A stretch of 64,000 nt of DNA from Cephalopachus bancanus (Eukaryota; Chordata; Mammalia; Primates; Tarsiidae), in the NCBI GenBank assembly GCA_027257055.1, contig JAPVLO010000056.1, positions 806,001 to 870,000 of the forward strand. Reading direction: 5' to 3'. The first letter of the stretch is position 1; every line of letters starts with the position of its first letter. Of the stretch, positions 42,441-53,793 are shown in pieces. The position numbers and the translations under genes are program-made. The notes under the pieces were generated by a model, which did not search any database, was not told the DNA's origin, and worked only from the letters and a program-made list of their open reading frames with translations.

Positions 42441-43412
42441 ACAGCAGTTAGAACATATTGCCGACAAATCTCTACTAAAAGCATCTGGTCATCATCTGTT
42501 CTATCCAAGACCCTTTAAGAACCTAGCTCAGTCATGTACTCGGACTCATTTGATTATCAGCAAAGGTTCTTTGTTCCAAGCAATGAAAATCGACTCTGGC
42601 ACCTACCTGAGAATTATTGGAAGAGTGTTGGAGGCTCTAGATTTAGCAGATGCTAGAGGACCAGACTCCAAAACTAGACAGGTTAAACGACTCTCTCTTT
42701 CCCTTTTTCCAAACCACTCTGCCTAAAGGAACATATAGTTTTTGCTTCTTAGTGCCCTAAGTTTACTGCTGCAGGTTCTAGCCCCAAGATAAGACCTGTG
42801 GGGAGTTCTGCTATGCCAATGACCAGGAGGGAGTCAAAATTCAGAAATGAAATATAAGCATACCCACCCAGTCTCAGATCCAAAGTCACACTCTCCAATC
42901 AGCTTGAACAATAACAAAGGTAATATTTAAATATATGGTTACTCTATCTATACCCAATGGACTTTAGGCTCAAAAAGTAATGAGGATATCATTTACTGGG
43001 TCCAGGGAACTCTCAGTGGGAATCTGGGCACAAATGTCATCATCTGTGTTTGACAGTTTAAAGGTGATGTGGATTTTGAAGAACCAGGTGGTATCTCCAA
43101 CAGATTTTCCCCTCACTGGAATAAATCACTAACATCTGACTTGGTATGCAGTGACTGATTGTTTTCTATATCAAGTATCAAGACGTTCAGCTAGCAGAAA
43201 CAGCAATGTACCTGCCTGTCTCTAGGAAATGTCAAAACTCTGGGTCTGTGCCACATTTTAAGTCATTGACCTTGACCACGTTTCCATCCCATGTGGCAGG
43301 ATGTGAGTCCACTACATTAATTGCATCCTGTTGTTAGGAACAAAATTTAGGAAACAATGAGGACCATAGATGCTTTGGGCAGGATATATGCAAACCATAA
43401 ATCCTACAAAAT

Positions 43413-43490
43413 AAATAAAGAAACCTACAAAAAAATGTAGAGACTTTACTAAATAAAGAAAACTACAAAAAAAAATGTAGAGACTTTACT
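43413..43490 (+). repeat. 38/40-bp tandem duplication
   Basis: 43413-43450 and 43451-43490 are the same unit (AAATAAAGAAA...TAGAGACTTTACT), differing by one substitution and two extra A in the A-run. Confidence 0.95.
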
Positions 43491-44329
43491 TCTGTGAATT
43501 CCACAAGAACCAGCATTTCAGGGAATTTTGCAATACCCTCTCAAAAATGAACATTAAGTTGCTGTAACTTGCAGTTCCTACTACATAGAAAGGAGCACAG
43601 TAATTGATGAGCCTGGGAATTTTAGAGGTAATGTATGCTACATTTGTGCATGTCACTTTAGACCATTTGGGGAGTAAACAGTCAGCTTTGTGTGGAGTGC
43701 ACACTGGAAGGGGATCTCTGCCTAGTTCAAACTGTGATGCAATCAGTTGTGCAGCTTGTATATGATGACTCAGCAGCTCCAACAGTACTTATTGGAATGC
43801 CGTAGGGTACCTATAGCAAGCCTCCAATTGAGAATCACAGTCAAAAGTTTTTAAAGCCTAAGGGCAAATCCAGGTCCTAGTAGACAAATAATTATTCTCC
43901 TTTTACAAAGCATCTTTTGGATTGCTACTGGACCCTGTTGGAGACTGAATGATTGAAAATGGAACACAAGATAAGTCCTCATCCCAAGCTGAGCATCTGA
44001 ACAGAATGGCAGATCATCCACCCAGCCATAAAGCTGGCCCTGTCCAGCAGCATGCCAACCTCTGTGAAAACTGCATGTGTGGGACCAAGTGCATGGTTTC
44101 TTAAGACACAAGTAAGTGGCAGGAGTAGACTGCCCATGCTCCCCAAATGCCTGCTCCTGCCATAATTCATCTCCTCCAGCAACCCAAACCCAACAGCTGT
44201 GTGGGGAGATACCTTGAACTAGCAGACTGAGAGAGAAGCACTGCAGTGTTTTTATAACTCCACCAGGAACCACAGAGAAGGGAAAGCTACCCTATAAGCA
44301 CATATTCAAGCAGTCCACTTTGCAAAGGT

Positions 44330-44405
44330 TGGGAGAGAGGGAGAGAGGAAGGGAGGGAGGGAGGAAGGAAGAGAGGGAGAGAGGAAGAGAGGGAGAGAGA
44401 GAAGC
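44330..44405 (+). repeat. (GGGA/GAGA)n polypurine tract
   Basis: About 75 nt of almost pure purine made of GGGA, GGAA and GAGA units. Confidence 0.95.
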
Positions 44406-45180
44406 AGGCAATGGGTTAGTGTCCACTGGGTTCATTTGGTTCAGGATGTGACCATGACCAGAAGCTGCTGTACTCATAGAATGGTGTCCTGGTTGGTTGA
44501 AGAATCAGTCACCATGGCAGCTGGGTAGCACCTCCCAGGATGGGACACTATCCTGTAGAAAGTGATAAACACTCTGATCTGGGAAATAATGTGTGGTTCT
44601 GTTGCCATGAGAGCCAGAATGAAGTGTCCACAACCAAGGGGCTGAAGAAGGGTTTGCACTTCATGCCCCGCTCACAACTTTCCCTCCCCATTCTCACAAC
44701 TTTGGGCTCTGCTAGGTCAGTGACTTGGGTAAAGCTATACTTTGGAAAGGAACACATCTATGAAGGGGCATCACAAGGGTCACACTGAACTGGAATTTAA
44801 CACAACCCTCTGGTCACAGGTTCCTTATGCCACTGGGAAAACAGGCCAAGAGGAGAGGCAGTCACCCAACTGACCAGGGTGTAGGATCCTGGTCATCGAG
44901 GAAAAATAGGATTGCTAATTATGGGAACATAGAGAAGTAAGATGGAATTTAGGGATCCTCTGGCTCCTACTTCTGCAGTATCTAGTGGTAAAAGCCAATG
45001 GTAAACTTCTGTAGCCCCCTACCAAGGCTCATTTCTCCCAAAACCAAACACTGGGGCCATCCACCAGGGTGACCAGTGAAGGACTGGCCGAAGGCAAAAG
45101 CGAAGCCAAACTTGGAAATGGCATAACTGTTATAGCCAGATTGCGAGAAAACAGTCTCCAACATGCAGATGGCTGAATTA

Positions 45181-45675
45181 TGAGTCCTTTAGTAGCTGGC
45201 GGTCAAGAGGGGCTAGTGCCGGAAAGATCTCTGGACCCAGAGTGAAGCAGGCAAAGGGTTTATAAAGGCAAAAACTGCAAGTGGGCTACATAGCAACAGG
45301 GCACTAAAACCAAAAGGAAACAATTACTTGGCACAACATTCTATTTCAGTTAAACAAAGGTACAATTAGAACAAGGAACTTGTGGCTAGGGAGTTTACAA
45401 ACACCAGGGGAACAAGCTGAACACCAGCGGAACAAGGGAGTGGACCAAGGATGTGTGCTTATGAGTATAGGAAGGTTGCAATGGTCACACACATGGGGGT
45501 TGCATCTGGCTGAGTTGACAGCTAAAATGGAGGACTTGTTACAAGATGGAGTTACTTAGGCTAAGTTGCAGGTTTCCTTATGTGACGTCTTCCTTTACCC
45601 CCACTTGGATGCTACTCTATTGTCATATCTAGACAGAAAAATAGAAAACCACAGAGTGGGAGCCCCACTCCTGCA
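45181..45675 (-). mobile_element. ERV LTR (gammaretrovirus-like), minus strand
   Basis: Read on the minus strand it starts TGCAGGAGTGGGGCTCCC. It contains an AACTCCATCTTGTAACAAG / CCTCCATTTTAGC block and a TATA-like TTTATAAACC near the complement of 45258. It closes with CACTCTGGGTCCAGAGATC and ends at GGACTCA. That is U3 and R/U5 order for about 495 bp. Family not identified. Its 5' 114 bp reappear inverted at 45999-46112. Confidence 0.6.
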
Positions 45676-45685
45676 GGTTGGAAGC

Positions 45686-45998
45686 CCGCCCGATTTGCAG
45701 AGTTTTCATCCACTCTCCTTCTGTCTCTTTGGTCCTTGGCCCACTAAGCCCCAGCTCCAGTGTCTAACTATGTGCTCTAGTCCTGGTTTCAGAGCTCTCC
45801 TTCGGGACATGCATTTTGACATCTGTCTCCTGTAACTGCGGAAAAATGACGACTCTCCCTGCCTAGCCTCAACCAAGGGCTCTGTGGATCATGGGGCTTG
45901 CCTCAGTTTAGTTCAGACAGCCAACATTTACTGAGCCCGTGGTCTGTCTGGTCATGAAGACTCAGAGTGGATTGAAAGTAGTCCCTTACACTTTGTAT
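45686..45998. other. 313-bp spacer between the inverted LTR ends
   Basis: Unassigned sequence between the two inverted arms. 45915-46000 includes CAGCCAACATTTACTGAGCC, which resembles the start of the ancient GTGCCAGGCACTG repeat. Confidence 0.4.
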
Positions 45999-46112
45999 GC
46001 TTCCTACCTGGAGGAGTGGGGCTCCCACTCTGTGGTTTTCTGTTTTTCTGTCTAGATGTTACAATAGAGTAGCATCCAGGTGGGGGTAAAGGAAGACGTC
46101 ACGTAAGGAAAC
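45999..46112 (+). mobile_element. Inverted 114-bp copy of the ERV LTR 5' end
   Basis: It matches the complement of 45572-45685 at 107 of 114 positions without gaps, then stops abruptly at AAGGAAAC. The identity extends about 10 bp past the apparent LTR start (TGGAGGAGTGGGG), so the LTR boundary alone does not explain it. Confidence 0.7.
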
Positions 46113-46134
46113 GGTTCATGATTTGGGCTAGGGA

Positions 46135-46560
46135 CCGGCCCTAACAAAATATCACAAACTAGGTGGCTTAAAACAACTGGTAGTATTGAAGGCTAGAAAT
46201 CCACAGTCCAGCTTTTGGCAGGGTTGGTTCCTTCTGGAAGTGCTGAAGGTGAATCTGTTCCAGACCCTTCTCCTGGCTTCTGAAGGTTGACAGGACTCTT
46301 TGATGTTTCTTGGTTTATAGCCGCATCACTCCAATCTTTGCTTCTGTCTTCATATGGCTTTCTCCCCTGTGTCTGTGTCTCTTATCTTCTGGTAAGGATG
46401 CAAGTTATATTAGGGCACATGCTAATCCAGTATGACTTCCTCTTAACTCGATTACATCTTCAAAGACCCTATTTCCAAATAAGGTCACATTCACAGGTTG
46501 GGGTGGAGTTAGGACCTCACATATCTTTCTTGCAGGACACAGTTCAACCCATAATAGAGC
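46135..46560 (-). mobile_element. MaLR-type LTR
   Basis: On the plus strand: ATATCACAAACTAGGTGGCT, CCTTCTCCTGGCTTCTG, TATTTCCAAATAAGGTCACA (46469), AGTTAGGACCTCACATATC and GACACAGTTCAACCCATAAT. This is the complement of an MLT1-like LTR, complete. Confidence 0.8.
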
Positions 46561-47394
46561 TAAATTCTTATTTATTTACTTTTTATTTTCAAAATTAAAA
46601 TGATTATTTTTTATTATTTCTTAGTGCTAAATTCTTAAAAGATTTCTTTCAACTTCATCTCCTTAAACCTAATGCAAGGTTTTTTTTGTCTTTAAAATGA
46701 AGAGTACATTTTAGAAGCAGTTCCTCTTCTAAAGTTTTCTATCCTAATTATTACCACTCTACAAAATTGTTTAAATTAAAGGTTCTACAGGCTGCATATC
46801 CATTAGGCTGCATGTTTTCCAGTCATAGGTGTGGCCTGCTTCAAAGAAATTGAAGGAACTCTTTGAAGGCCATCCCAGGAGGAAACAGAAAATTCTTAAG
46901 TTAAAATACTAAGAATCTAGGTAGGGTAGGAATTATCAAATGGAAAAAAAAGAAAATCCCAAACAAATAAGATGCCTTTTAAATTCAGGATGTGGTCAAG
47001 CTTCTATATAAGGGAAGAGGAATTCTTCAAATGTATTTGTTTCAGTTCAATGTTTATGTTTTCAAGGATATTATTATTTAGTAGTATAGTAACCCTTCAG
47101 ATTCATGCAATTAATGTCAGCTTACTAAGCGGTCATATAAAAACCCAGTTGTGCCTCAAAATAACTGTGAGAGAAGAAGACCAAAGGGACCCCAGTTTTA
47201 TGTAAAAGGACATTCAGGCAGGCTAGAGAGATGAATCAACTTGTCCAAGATCAGATGGCTGGTTAGCAATGAAGTTGAGAGCACTGGCTTTCAGGCCAAA
47301 AGTCATAAATAATTCTGCAGAGCATGCTGGTATAGATTTTTCTTTATGTTATTTTTTCATTCTTCATTCAACTTGAATAAGATAGAGCAATTGC
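46561..47394. other. AT-rich unassigned sequence
   Basis: No transposon recognised except a short GATGAGGAAA-type fragment at 47205-47290 (AGATCAGATGGCTGGTTAGC). Confidence 0.4.
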
Positions 47395-47790
47395 TAAAGA
47401 AATATCTCCGAACCAGGGAATACATAGTTATGCTGGGAATACATAGTTACTGTCTCCGAGTAGCTCACAGACATATAAACCAATAACTTCATTAGAGCTG
47501 ATATTTCCACAGTCTCAGTGTCATGATAGAGAAATGCTGGGGTGCCATGGGTCCCACAGGGTGCGGATTCAACTGCTGAGAGAGGGGATGGGTCAGTATA
47601 GGCTTCACAAGTTAGGGGGCCCAAGCTGAGTCTTGAAGGACAAGGGGAGTAAGTCAGGCAAGACGGGAGGTGGAATGGGCCTGGTGTTTGCATGCAGTGG
47701 GGAAGTGCATGGGTGAAGGCATGGTGGAATGGCAGGTGATGGGGCTGGACAGCTAAGAAACAGATCAGGAGAGCTCTGAATGGAAGTCGT
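47395..47790 (+). mobile_element. Ancient mammalian repeat (long family), fragment
   Basis: CTGAGTCTTGAAGGACAAGG, AAGACGGGAGGTGGAATGGG and CTGGTGTTTGCATGCAG fit the family centre. A 15-bp word (GGGAATACATAGTTA) is repeated at 47416 and 47435, a small tandem duplication. Confidence 0.5.
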
Positions 47791-47879
47791 AGAGAGGGCA
47801 ATGGAAGGGCATGTAGAGAAAATTTTAAACCAGAGTCCCACACCTAGGGACTTTCTTTCCCCTTTTCTGCCCTCCCTCC

Positions 47880-48065
47880 TCTGGGACATTTGGCAACATC
47901 TGAGGAAATTTTTGGTTGTCACAGTGGTGAGGAGGGAGTTGTTACTGACATCTTGTGGGTGGAGGCCAAGAATGCCGCTAAACATTCTACAACGCACAGG
48001 ACTGCTTCCTACAGCAAAGAATTATCCAGCCAAAAATGTCAACAGTGCCAAAGTTGAGAAACCCT
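47880..48065 (+). mobile_element. MER20 (hAT-Charlie non-autonomous DNA transposon)
   Basis: GGGACATTTGGCAACATCTG, TTTTTGGTTGTCACAGTGG, GCCGCTAAACATTCTACAAC, AGCAAAGAATTATCCAGCCA and AAAGTTGAGAAACCCTG follow MER20 order to its 3' end. Confidence 0.9.
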
Positions 48066-49016
48066 GTTTTAAACAAGTGAATGTGTCTGATTTTTTTTTC
48101 TTTGAGAGACAAATTAGAAATTGCTCTAAGAGCTGGGGGATTACTATATGACCCAGCTACCTTGTTTACTTTGAATGTCCTTTCTTCTATAATCGAGTGA
48201 ATATACATATGATATTTTCATTTTCTGTTTTATTTTTATGCTTCCTTGTTCTATGATTACCTACTAGAGGGAAGGCAGTGTGATCATTGGCTATGTGAAT
48301 GGTGCCCTGCTGAGTTATACAGTGCACAAACTATACACTAGATGGCAGGTTTGATGGTAACTGTGATCGGTGAGAACTCACCCAGTGAATACCCAGTTTA
48401 GTGGACCCAGCCTAACTGAGAAGAATTTAAAAATCAATCACTCAAGTAGTACTCTTCCTTAGTATTCAGCACAATCCTGGCAGGGGAGCTCAGAATTTGA
48501 TGAATGATTGAACAAATGAATGAATGATTGAGCAGTCCAAAGAATGAGGAGACTAATTGGATTCCAGGTGATGCTGAAGGAGAACCTTGTCATTAAAAAT
48601 CCCAGCAAGGTATCATACCTAATTTCTGGAGTGCGTTGGAGTGGAAACAAACAGCTCTGTGCCAGGGTCCTTTTGGCTGACACTTCAGAACCCTGACTGG
48701 TGAGGGGCCCCTGGAGTAGAGACTGGGTTTAGACTCTGGAAAATTACTAGGTTTTCTGTTCTCTTAGGTCCTCTGCAGCCCTTATCAGTGAAGCTTTGTC
48801 AGTGTTTCCATCATAAACCTTGGGTGTGGGGCTAAGTGGCCTATAAAATCTGACTCCGGGCTAAAGCTGGCAGGCACAGAGCCTGCTAAGATGCAATTAG
48901 TTTGTCTCAAGGAGTCTTCGGTTGGCTTCTTTGCTTAATTGGGAAAGCAGAACCAAGAAATACAGAGGTTTGGTGCTCCTTCTGTCTCTGAGGACAGGCA
49001 CAGAAAGTCTTCTGTT
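48066..49016. other. Unassigned sequence
   Basis: No confident element. 48498-48533 is a short irregular (TGAA/TGAT)n stretch. 48690-48900 is GC-richer single-copy DNA. Confidence 0.4.
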
Positions 49017-49035
49017 GGGGGGTGGGAGGGTGGGG
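49017..49035 (+). other. Strong G-quadruplex motif
   Basis: Reads G6-T-G3-A-G3-T-G4: four G-runs separated by single-nucleotide loops, the most stable class of intramolecular quadruplex. It lies in repeat-free DNA. Confidence 0.85.
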
Positions 49036-49419
49036 AGGCACGGGAAGGGCCAGTCTTCAACACAGAGCTCTGGGAGGCAGGGGTTTGGAGAGGTTGCCCA
49101 CCAGAAATGCTGCTGGCCAAGTGCCAAAGACAGCTCTGTGCCCTGCGCCAACCCCATGTCCCTTCTAGGTTTTTCCCGTGGCTACATAACATGATCCGTA
49201 AGATCTGCTTTTGTACCTGAGTGGGGATGTTCTGGAATGGCTGTTTAAAGCCATGCTTCCCACTTGTACCCCCTTCACTCCATGGTGACATTCGTTCATT
49301 ATTGCGTTCATTGCCTATTACACTTTGTTCAGGCTGAGCAGTAGAGAAGGATGAAGGAATCAGACCTTGTTCTAAATACAGTCACTGTCCCTTGCCTGAG
49401 GTTACACAGTAGTAAAATC
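49036..49419. other. Unassigned sequence
   Basis: Overlapping frames on both strands (48935-49291 minus, 48922-49220 plus) have no recognisable domains. Confidence 0.35.
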
Positions 49420-49600
49420 CTCAACCTCCTGGAACCTTAGTTTCCTTACTTTTAAAGTTGGAAAAAAATAATGCCTGATTTATGGCCTAGTGAAGAAATT
49501 TACATGATTTGTAAAAAGACCATAACACTATGTCTGGTCCAAAACAAAGAAAGTGTTCCTTAAATAGCACCTTTATACCACTAATATTAGTAACTGCTAC
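49420..49600 (+). mobile_element. MIR SINE (diverged)
   Basis: ACCTTAGTTTCCTTACTTTT, AATAATGCCTGATTTATGG and ACACTATGTCTGGTCC match the MIR 3' half. Confidence 0.65.
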
Positions 49601-50089
49601 AATAATAACAATGTAAAAAAACCCGCTGTCCTTGGGGTATATACAGTGAGAAAGGAGTCAAGGAAGACTTCATGGAGGAGATGACTTCAGGGGAGGATGT
49701 GACTTTTTCTGAGCTCCTTTTCCTCCATCAGAGCTGATTGCCTACCCCTCAGATCTGCTCTCCACCCCCTAAATTTCACTCCTCACCCTGCTCCGCCAGA
49801 GGGCTCACGCCTGTAAAGTTCTCTTAAAAGTATTTTATGACTCCTTCATGCAGCCTGCCAGTCTGCCCTGCCCCATATGTGGGCTTGTTAATTCCTTAAA
49901 GGTCCACCATGGCACACCTTTGAGACGCAGGCCCAGATATCCAGGGAGCAGCTGCTTTTACTCTGGAAAATGCCGGTAGGCGTCCATTTTCCAGAAGGAG
50001 GGGCGCGAACCAAGCAGAGAGCTAGATGCTAGCAAGAAAACAATCATATTTTGGACACCTGCTAGTGCTGAAGATTCTGCTGGGGACGC
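49601..50089. other. Unassigned sequence
   Basis: No element recognised. Confidence 0.4.
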
Positions 50090-50260
50090 TGACATCCGGA
50101 ACCTGCATTCAAATCCTGTGTTGGGATGCATCTTGGGCGATTTACTCAATTCAGTTGAATCTTCCTCCTGTGTACAATGGGATAGAGATGCCTACCTCCT
50201 CCATAGGAGGAAGAGAAAATCCCTTAGCTGCCTCTGAGGGTCTAAGATTTGAATATTCCC
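50090..50260 (+). mobile_element. MIR SINE (diverged)
   Basis: CATTCAAATCCTGTGTTGGG, CGATTTACTCAATTC and CTCCTGTGTACAATGGGATA. Confidence 0.6.
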
Positions 50261-51479
50261 TCTTATCTGCTTATATTTGGAAGACATTCTTAGATTGAAC
50301 ACATGCTTCCTTTGTTCATCAGTTGAACTATCTCACGGAAGCAGTGGGAAGTGGGAGAATGAGCACTGGACTTGGAGTTAGGGCTGGAAACCCAATGCTC
50401 TGTCTGCCAGCTTGGGAAGGTTTTTGGGTCAGAGGATAAAACTGACTCCGAAGGAAGCAGCCCCTGCTCGGTCCCTACATGCCTGGGTAAGGGGTTCTTC
50501 TGCACAGAGAATAGACCCACTTAAGTTAAACAGATGAAGTTTAGGAAACCTGGAGAGACAGGGAAAATACCTGGAAGCCTCCTCCTTCCTCACAGACAGG
50601 TGCACTGGGATGTGTCACTTGTCCTGGGAGGGACATTCTGGAAAGAGCTTTGGATTTGGAGTTAGCCAGGGCCCACCACCTAACAGCTGGGTATCCCTGG
50701 GTGAGCTTCATTACCCCTAAGTGTTCTTCGTATGCCAAACACATCCATGGTAATTTCTTGAGAGATAAATGCATGGGTGTACAGTGAACACTACAGAAAT
50801 GATGGTTCCCTCCTCTACCCTGACCCAAAACACCCCCCTAAGGACTGTCATCCAGCCCCAGGGCACAGCTTAATAAAGTCCCCATAAAACTTAGCTTCTC
50901 TGAATCCAGCTTCAGAAATCACAGCAAGTTGATTCATCACATTGTTTGAATTATGGCAATATGAAAATACAAAAAACCCACAGGGAGTCAGCCTTTTCCC
51001 ATATATAAAACAGGGCTATGATCCCCTATAAACTTTTAAAAGAATATTTTAGTTTATATCTTCATGCATATGATTGAAAAAAGAAAAGGAAAGAACAAGA
51101 AAAGAAAAAAGGACACATCAACAAATAATATAATTCAAGTCGACAGTCTTGTGTTTGCAATGCTTAGGCCTTTCTTTGTATCTTCGTTCCTCGTCTTGAT
51201 AACATCCCCCTTCTGGAGCCCCTGCTTTAATGGACTGGGGTTTTCCTGGGGCTTCAGAGTCCTACTGCCTCCTCAGCAAGCAGGATATCCAAGTTCATCC
51301 ACTGTTTCCCATCTCCACGGTCACAGCCAGTATTCCAGGCACCAGCATCTGAGTCCTAGACCACGGACCACCTTGCAATGAATCCCCCTATGTCTGCTGA
51401 GGCTGTCGAGAGGATAGATGGGGGTGGGAAGCAAGTTGAGGGAAACAAATCTGAGCATGTCTGTCCCCATGGAAGACCT
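50261..51479. other. Mostly unassigned; MIR trace
   Basis: 50635-50745 (AGCTTTGGATTTGGAGTTAG, CAGCTGGGTATCCCTGGGTG) is a worn MIR. The stretch 51070-51115 is A/AAAG-rich. The rest is unassigned. Confidence 0.4.
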
Positions 51480-51960
51480 TGAAGAGCCCCCGTGGAGGTG
51501 TCAGGGTAAAGTCTGAGCCCTGGGCAGCTCTGCCTGACTCCCATCCTCACGGGCTACCCTTCCCGTGTCTCCTTTCTCTCTCTTTTGCCTCAGATTGTCC
51601 CTCTCTGCTTCCTCTGCCTGGAAGGCTCTGCCTTCTAAACCTCTCCATCTCTGTGTTTATCCCTAATCATCTCCTTAGACTCCCTTTATGTGTAACATGC
51701 TCTGGAAAAATGTAGTGACTACCCCGCCTCTCCTCTCCCACCCCAATCCAGGTCAATCTCTCACACCTTACAAACACCAGTCTTACCTACACTGGGGAAA
51801 AAAAAGTGATTGTAAATCTGATGAGTCTGTTTTCACCTTCAGGCTGTGAGTGCTGCAAGGGCAATGACTAAACCTATTTTTTTTCATCCTTGTATCTTTA
51901 GTCTTTGTAGAGTAACTTTTTTCATGGTGGGCACTCACACGACATTTGCTGAGTTGTGAT
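51480..51960 (+). mobile_element. L2 LINE 3' end
   Basis: TTCCTCTGCCTGGAAGGCTC (51610), CCTAATCATCTCCTTAGAC, GGCTGTGAGTGCTGCAAGGG and ACATTTGCTGAGTTGTGATG. Confidence 0.78.
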
Positions 51961-51964
51961 GATA

Positions 51965-52130
51965 GATTTCTAGCCCGGCCCTGGTTCTGCCATCACTGAT
52001 GACCAAGGTCACTTCAAGACAACTCTACTTCCATTCTCATCTATAAAATGGGGATAATGATCCTACTTTGTGGGGGACATCATGAGAATCAGAGAAACGT
52101 TTGTAAAGTGTGTATTGCTTAATTATTGAC
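51965..52130 (+). mobile_element. MIR SINE
   Basis: CCCTGGTTCTGCCATCACTG, TCTATAAAATGGGGATAATG and GAAACGTTTGTAAAGTGTG. It directly follows the L2. Confidence 0.8.
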
Positions 52131-52587
52131 TTCATTTATTGAATGCCTACTCTTATTCTAAGGTTTTGGGGACAGAAGAAAAATAATTTCCTTGTAACAC
52201 TGCAATCGTCAGTCACGATGAATTATTCAACACTGGCTAATGCCCACCAGAGATGCACAACAGCAAATTCTTGGATCAGGGTTATGTTTACACTTGGATG
52301 GTGAAGGAATATCAGTTGTTAGCTTTCAAATGAGACCTCCTCTTGGATGGCAGTACATGAAAGAATTGTCTGGGCACAGGTCCAAGGTTCTGTATGCAAC
52401 ATGTGTGGATATTCGAATACAATTTTGTCTACGCATGACCCCACCTGTCAAGAGCCCACAGCCAAATAAAAAATACAAATGATTAGCATTCATGGCAAAT
52501 AAAATGACAATAATAATTTGATAGCGGTACAATTTGAGATGATTGTAATTTACATTAAAGAGAATAATAATTGTGTACCTTACTAAT
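52131..52587. other. Unassigned sequence with an 80-codon frame
   Basis: The frame at 52240-52482 is not recognisable as a protein and ends in an AAATAAAAAA stretch. A very old processed pseudogene is possible but I could not match one. Confidence 0.35.
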
Positions 52588-52905
52588 TACAGTCTGCCCT
52601 CTCTATCCATGGATTCTGCACCTGCGGATTCAAGCAACTACTGATCAAAAATATTTGAAGAAAAAATCAATACAAATGAAGACTATTACAATAAAAATAA
52701 TACAAATAAAAAAGTACAGTATAACTATTTACACAGCATTTACACTTTACTCAGTATTATAAGTAATCTAGAGATTATTTAAAGTATATAGGAGGTCATG
52801 CATAGGTTATATGCAAATGCTACCCATTTTATATCAGGGACTTGGGCATCCACAGATTTTGGTACCTGCAGGGGTTCCTGGAACTAATTCCACCTGGTTA
52901 CCAGG
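52588..52905 (+). mobile_element. Tigger-type DNA transposon (Tigger3/4-like, non-autonomous)
   Basis: CAGTCTGCCCTCTCTATCCA at 52590, CTGCACCTGCGGATTCAAGC, CATTTACACTTTACTCAG, GCATAGGTTATATGCAAATG and the closing ATTTTGGTACCTGCAGGGG are the landmarks of this TcMar-Tigger family. The right terminal repeat is degraded and the TA site uncertain. Confidence 0.8.
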
Positions 52906-53793
52906 AACTGCATTCTATGATTTCTTTCCCCCTCTGTCCTTACATGGTTAAACTTTTGTAGGGAAGAGCAAGGGTGGCTAAAGATGAAACTCTTCTAGAT
53001 GAGCACTAGAGAATTTTCTAGTTGCCAATCTTCTTGACGACTCAAGTATCCTAGAGTTTTGGATCTGGGCAAAGCATTTGAGATGGTATCTTACGGGACT
53101 CACGGCACAGTAGGTTGGTAGGACACTCAGAAGCTTGGAGCTTGCAAATAGACTGCAAAAATATTAGAAGAGCTCTTCCCAATGGTACACCATGTTGTAG
53201 TTTAAGCTGTGTCCAAATGTGTTCCTTTGTGTGATTTTGATGCAAAAATCGGATACTGTATGTGCTGGGTTATCTAACCCGTTTTACAGATGAGAAAAAG
53301 GACTTAGAAATTTGCCTTGGGTTGATCATCTAATTAAAGGTACTGTCAAGACATAACCTTGGTTTTCACACTCAAAGTTTTCTTTTTCTTGTCTTACATT
53401 TACTTACTCCAGGAAGGGCTGAGTTCCCGGTACCTACCCTTATCCCTGCCACCTCTCTCAGTCTGGAGGTCTGAAGAGGGAGAGCTGCTTTGTATCTCGC
53501 CTACCCTTCTCTCTCTGTAAGTCTTGGTCTCCTGAAGCCTACCCTGCCCACCTCCCCAAGGAGAGTTCGTCACTCCTCCTCCATGCTTGTTCCCAAAGTG
53601 CTTGTTCAGCCGGTGTGCTTGTGTAACAAGCAGGGGCAAAACAATGTGGTTTGAGCCACAGGAAAATATGATCAAATTTGTAGGCTTCTACTTAACGACA
53701 TGGTGTCAAGGAAGAGGACTGGATGGGGATGCATCTAGTAATAACTAAGTAGTTTCTAAAGGTTTTACTTCTTATAACTGTGTACAGCAAATA
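52906..53793. other. Unassigned sequence
   Basis: 53275-53350 (GTTTTACAGATGAGAAAAAG) is a GATGAGGAAA-type fragment. Other parts, including the 91-codon minus frame at 53400-53675, are unassigned. Confidence 0.4.

Larger units (their letters stand above)
42450..45180 (+). mobile_element. Probable decayed ERVL-type internal sequence
   Basis: Segments such as GACTTGGTATGCAGTGACTG (43138), GTGCCACATTTTAAGTCATT (43248), TTGCTACTGGACCCTGTTGG (43922) and the GGATCCTCTGGCTCCTACTT area (44953) resemble internal sequence of ERVL/MaLR proviruses. No open frame survives and I cannot give a gene order. Parts may be single-copy DNA, so the span is a guess. Confidence 0.3.

Noticed and set aside
52240..52482. 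80-codon frame followed by an AAATAAAAAA stretch, possible processed pseudogene
   Set aside because: I could not match it to any protein in any frame and saw no TSD around it.
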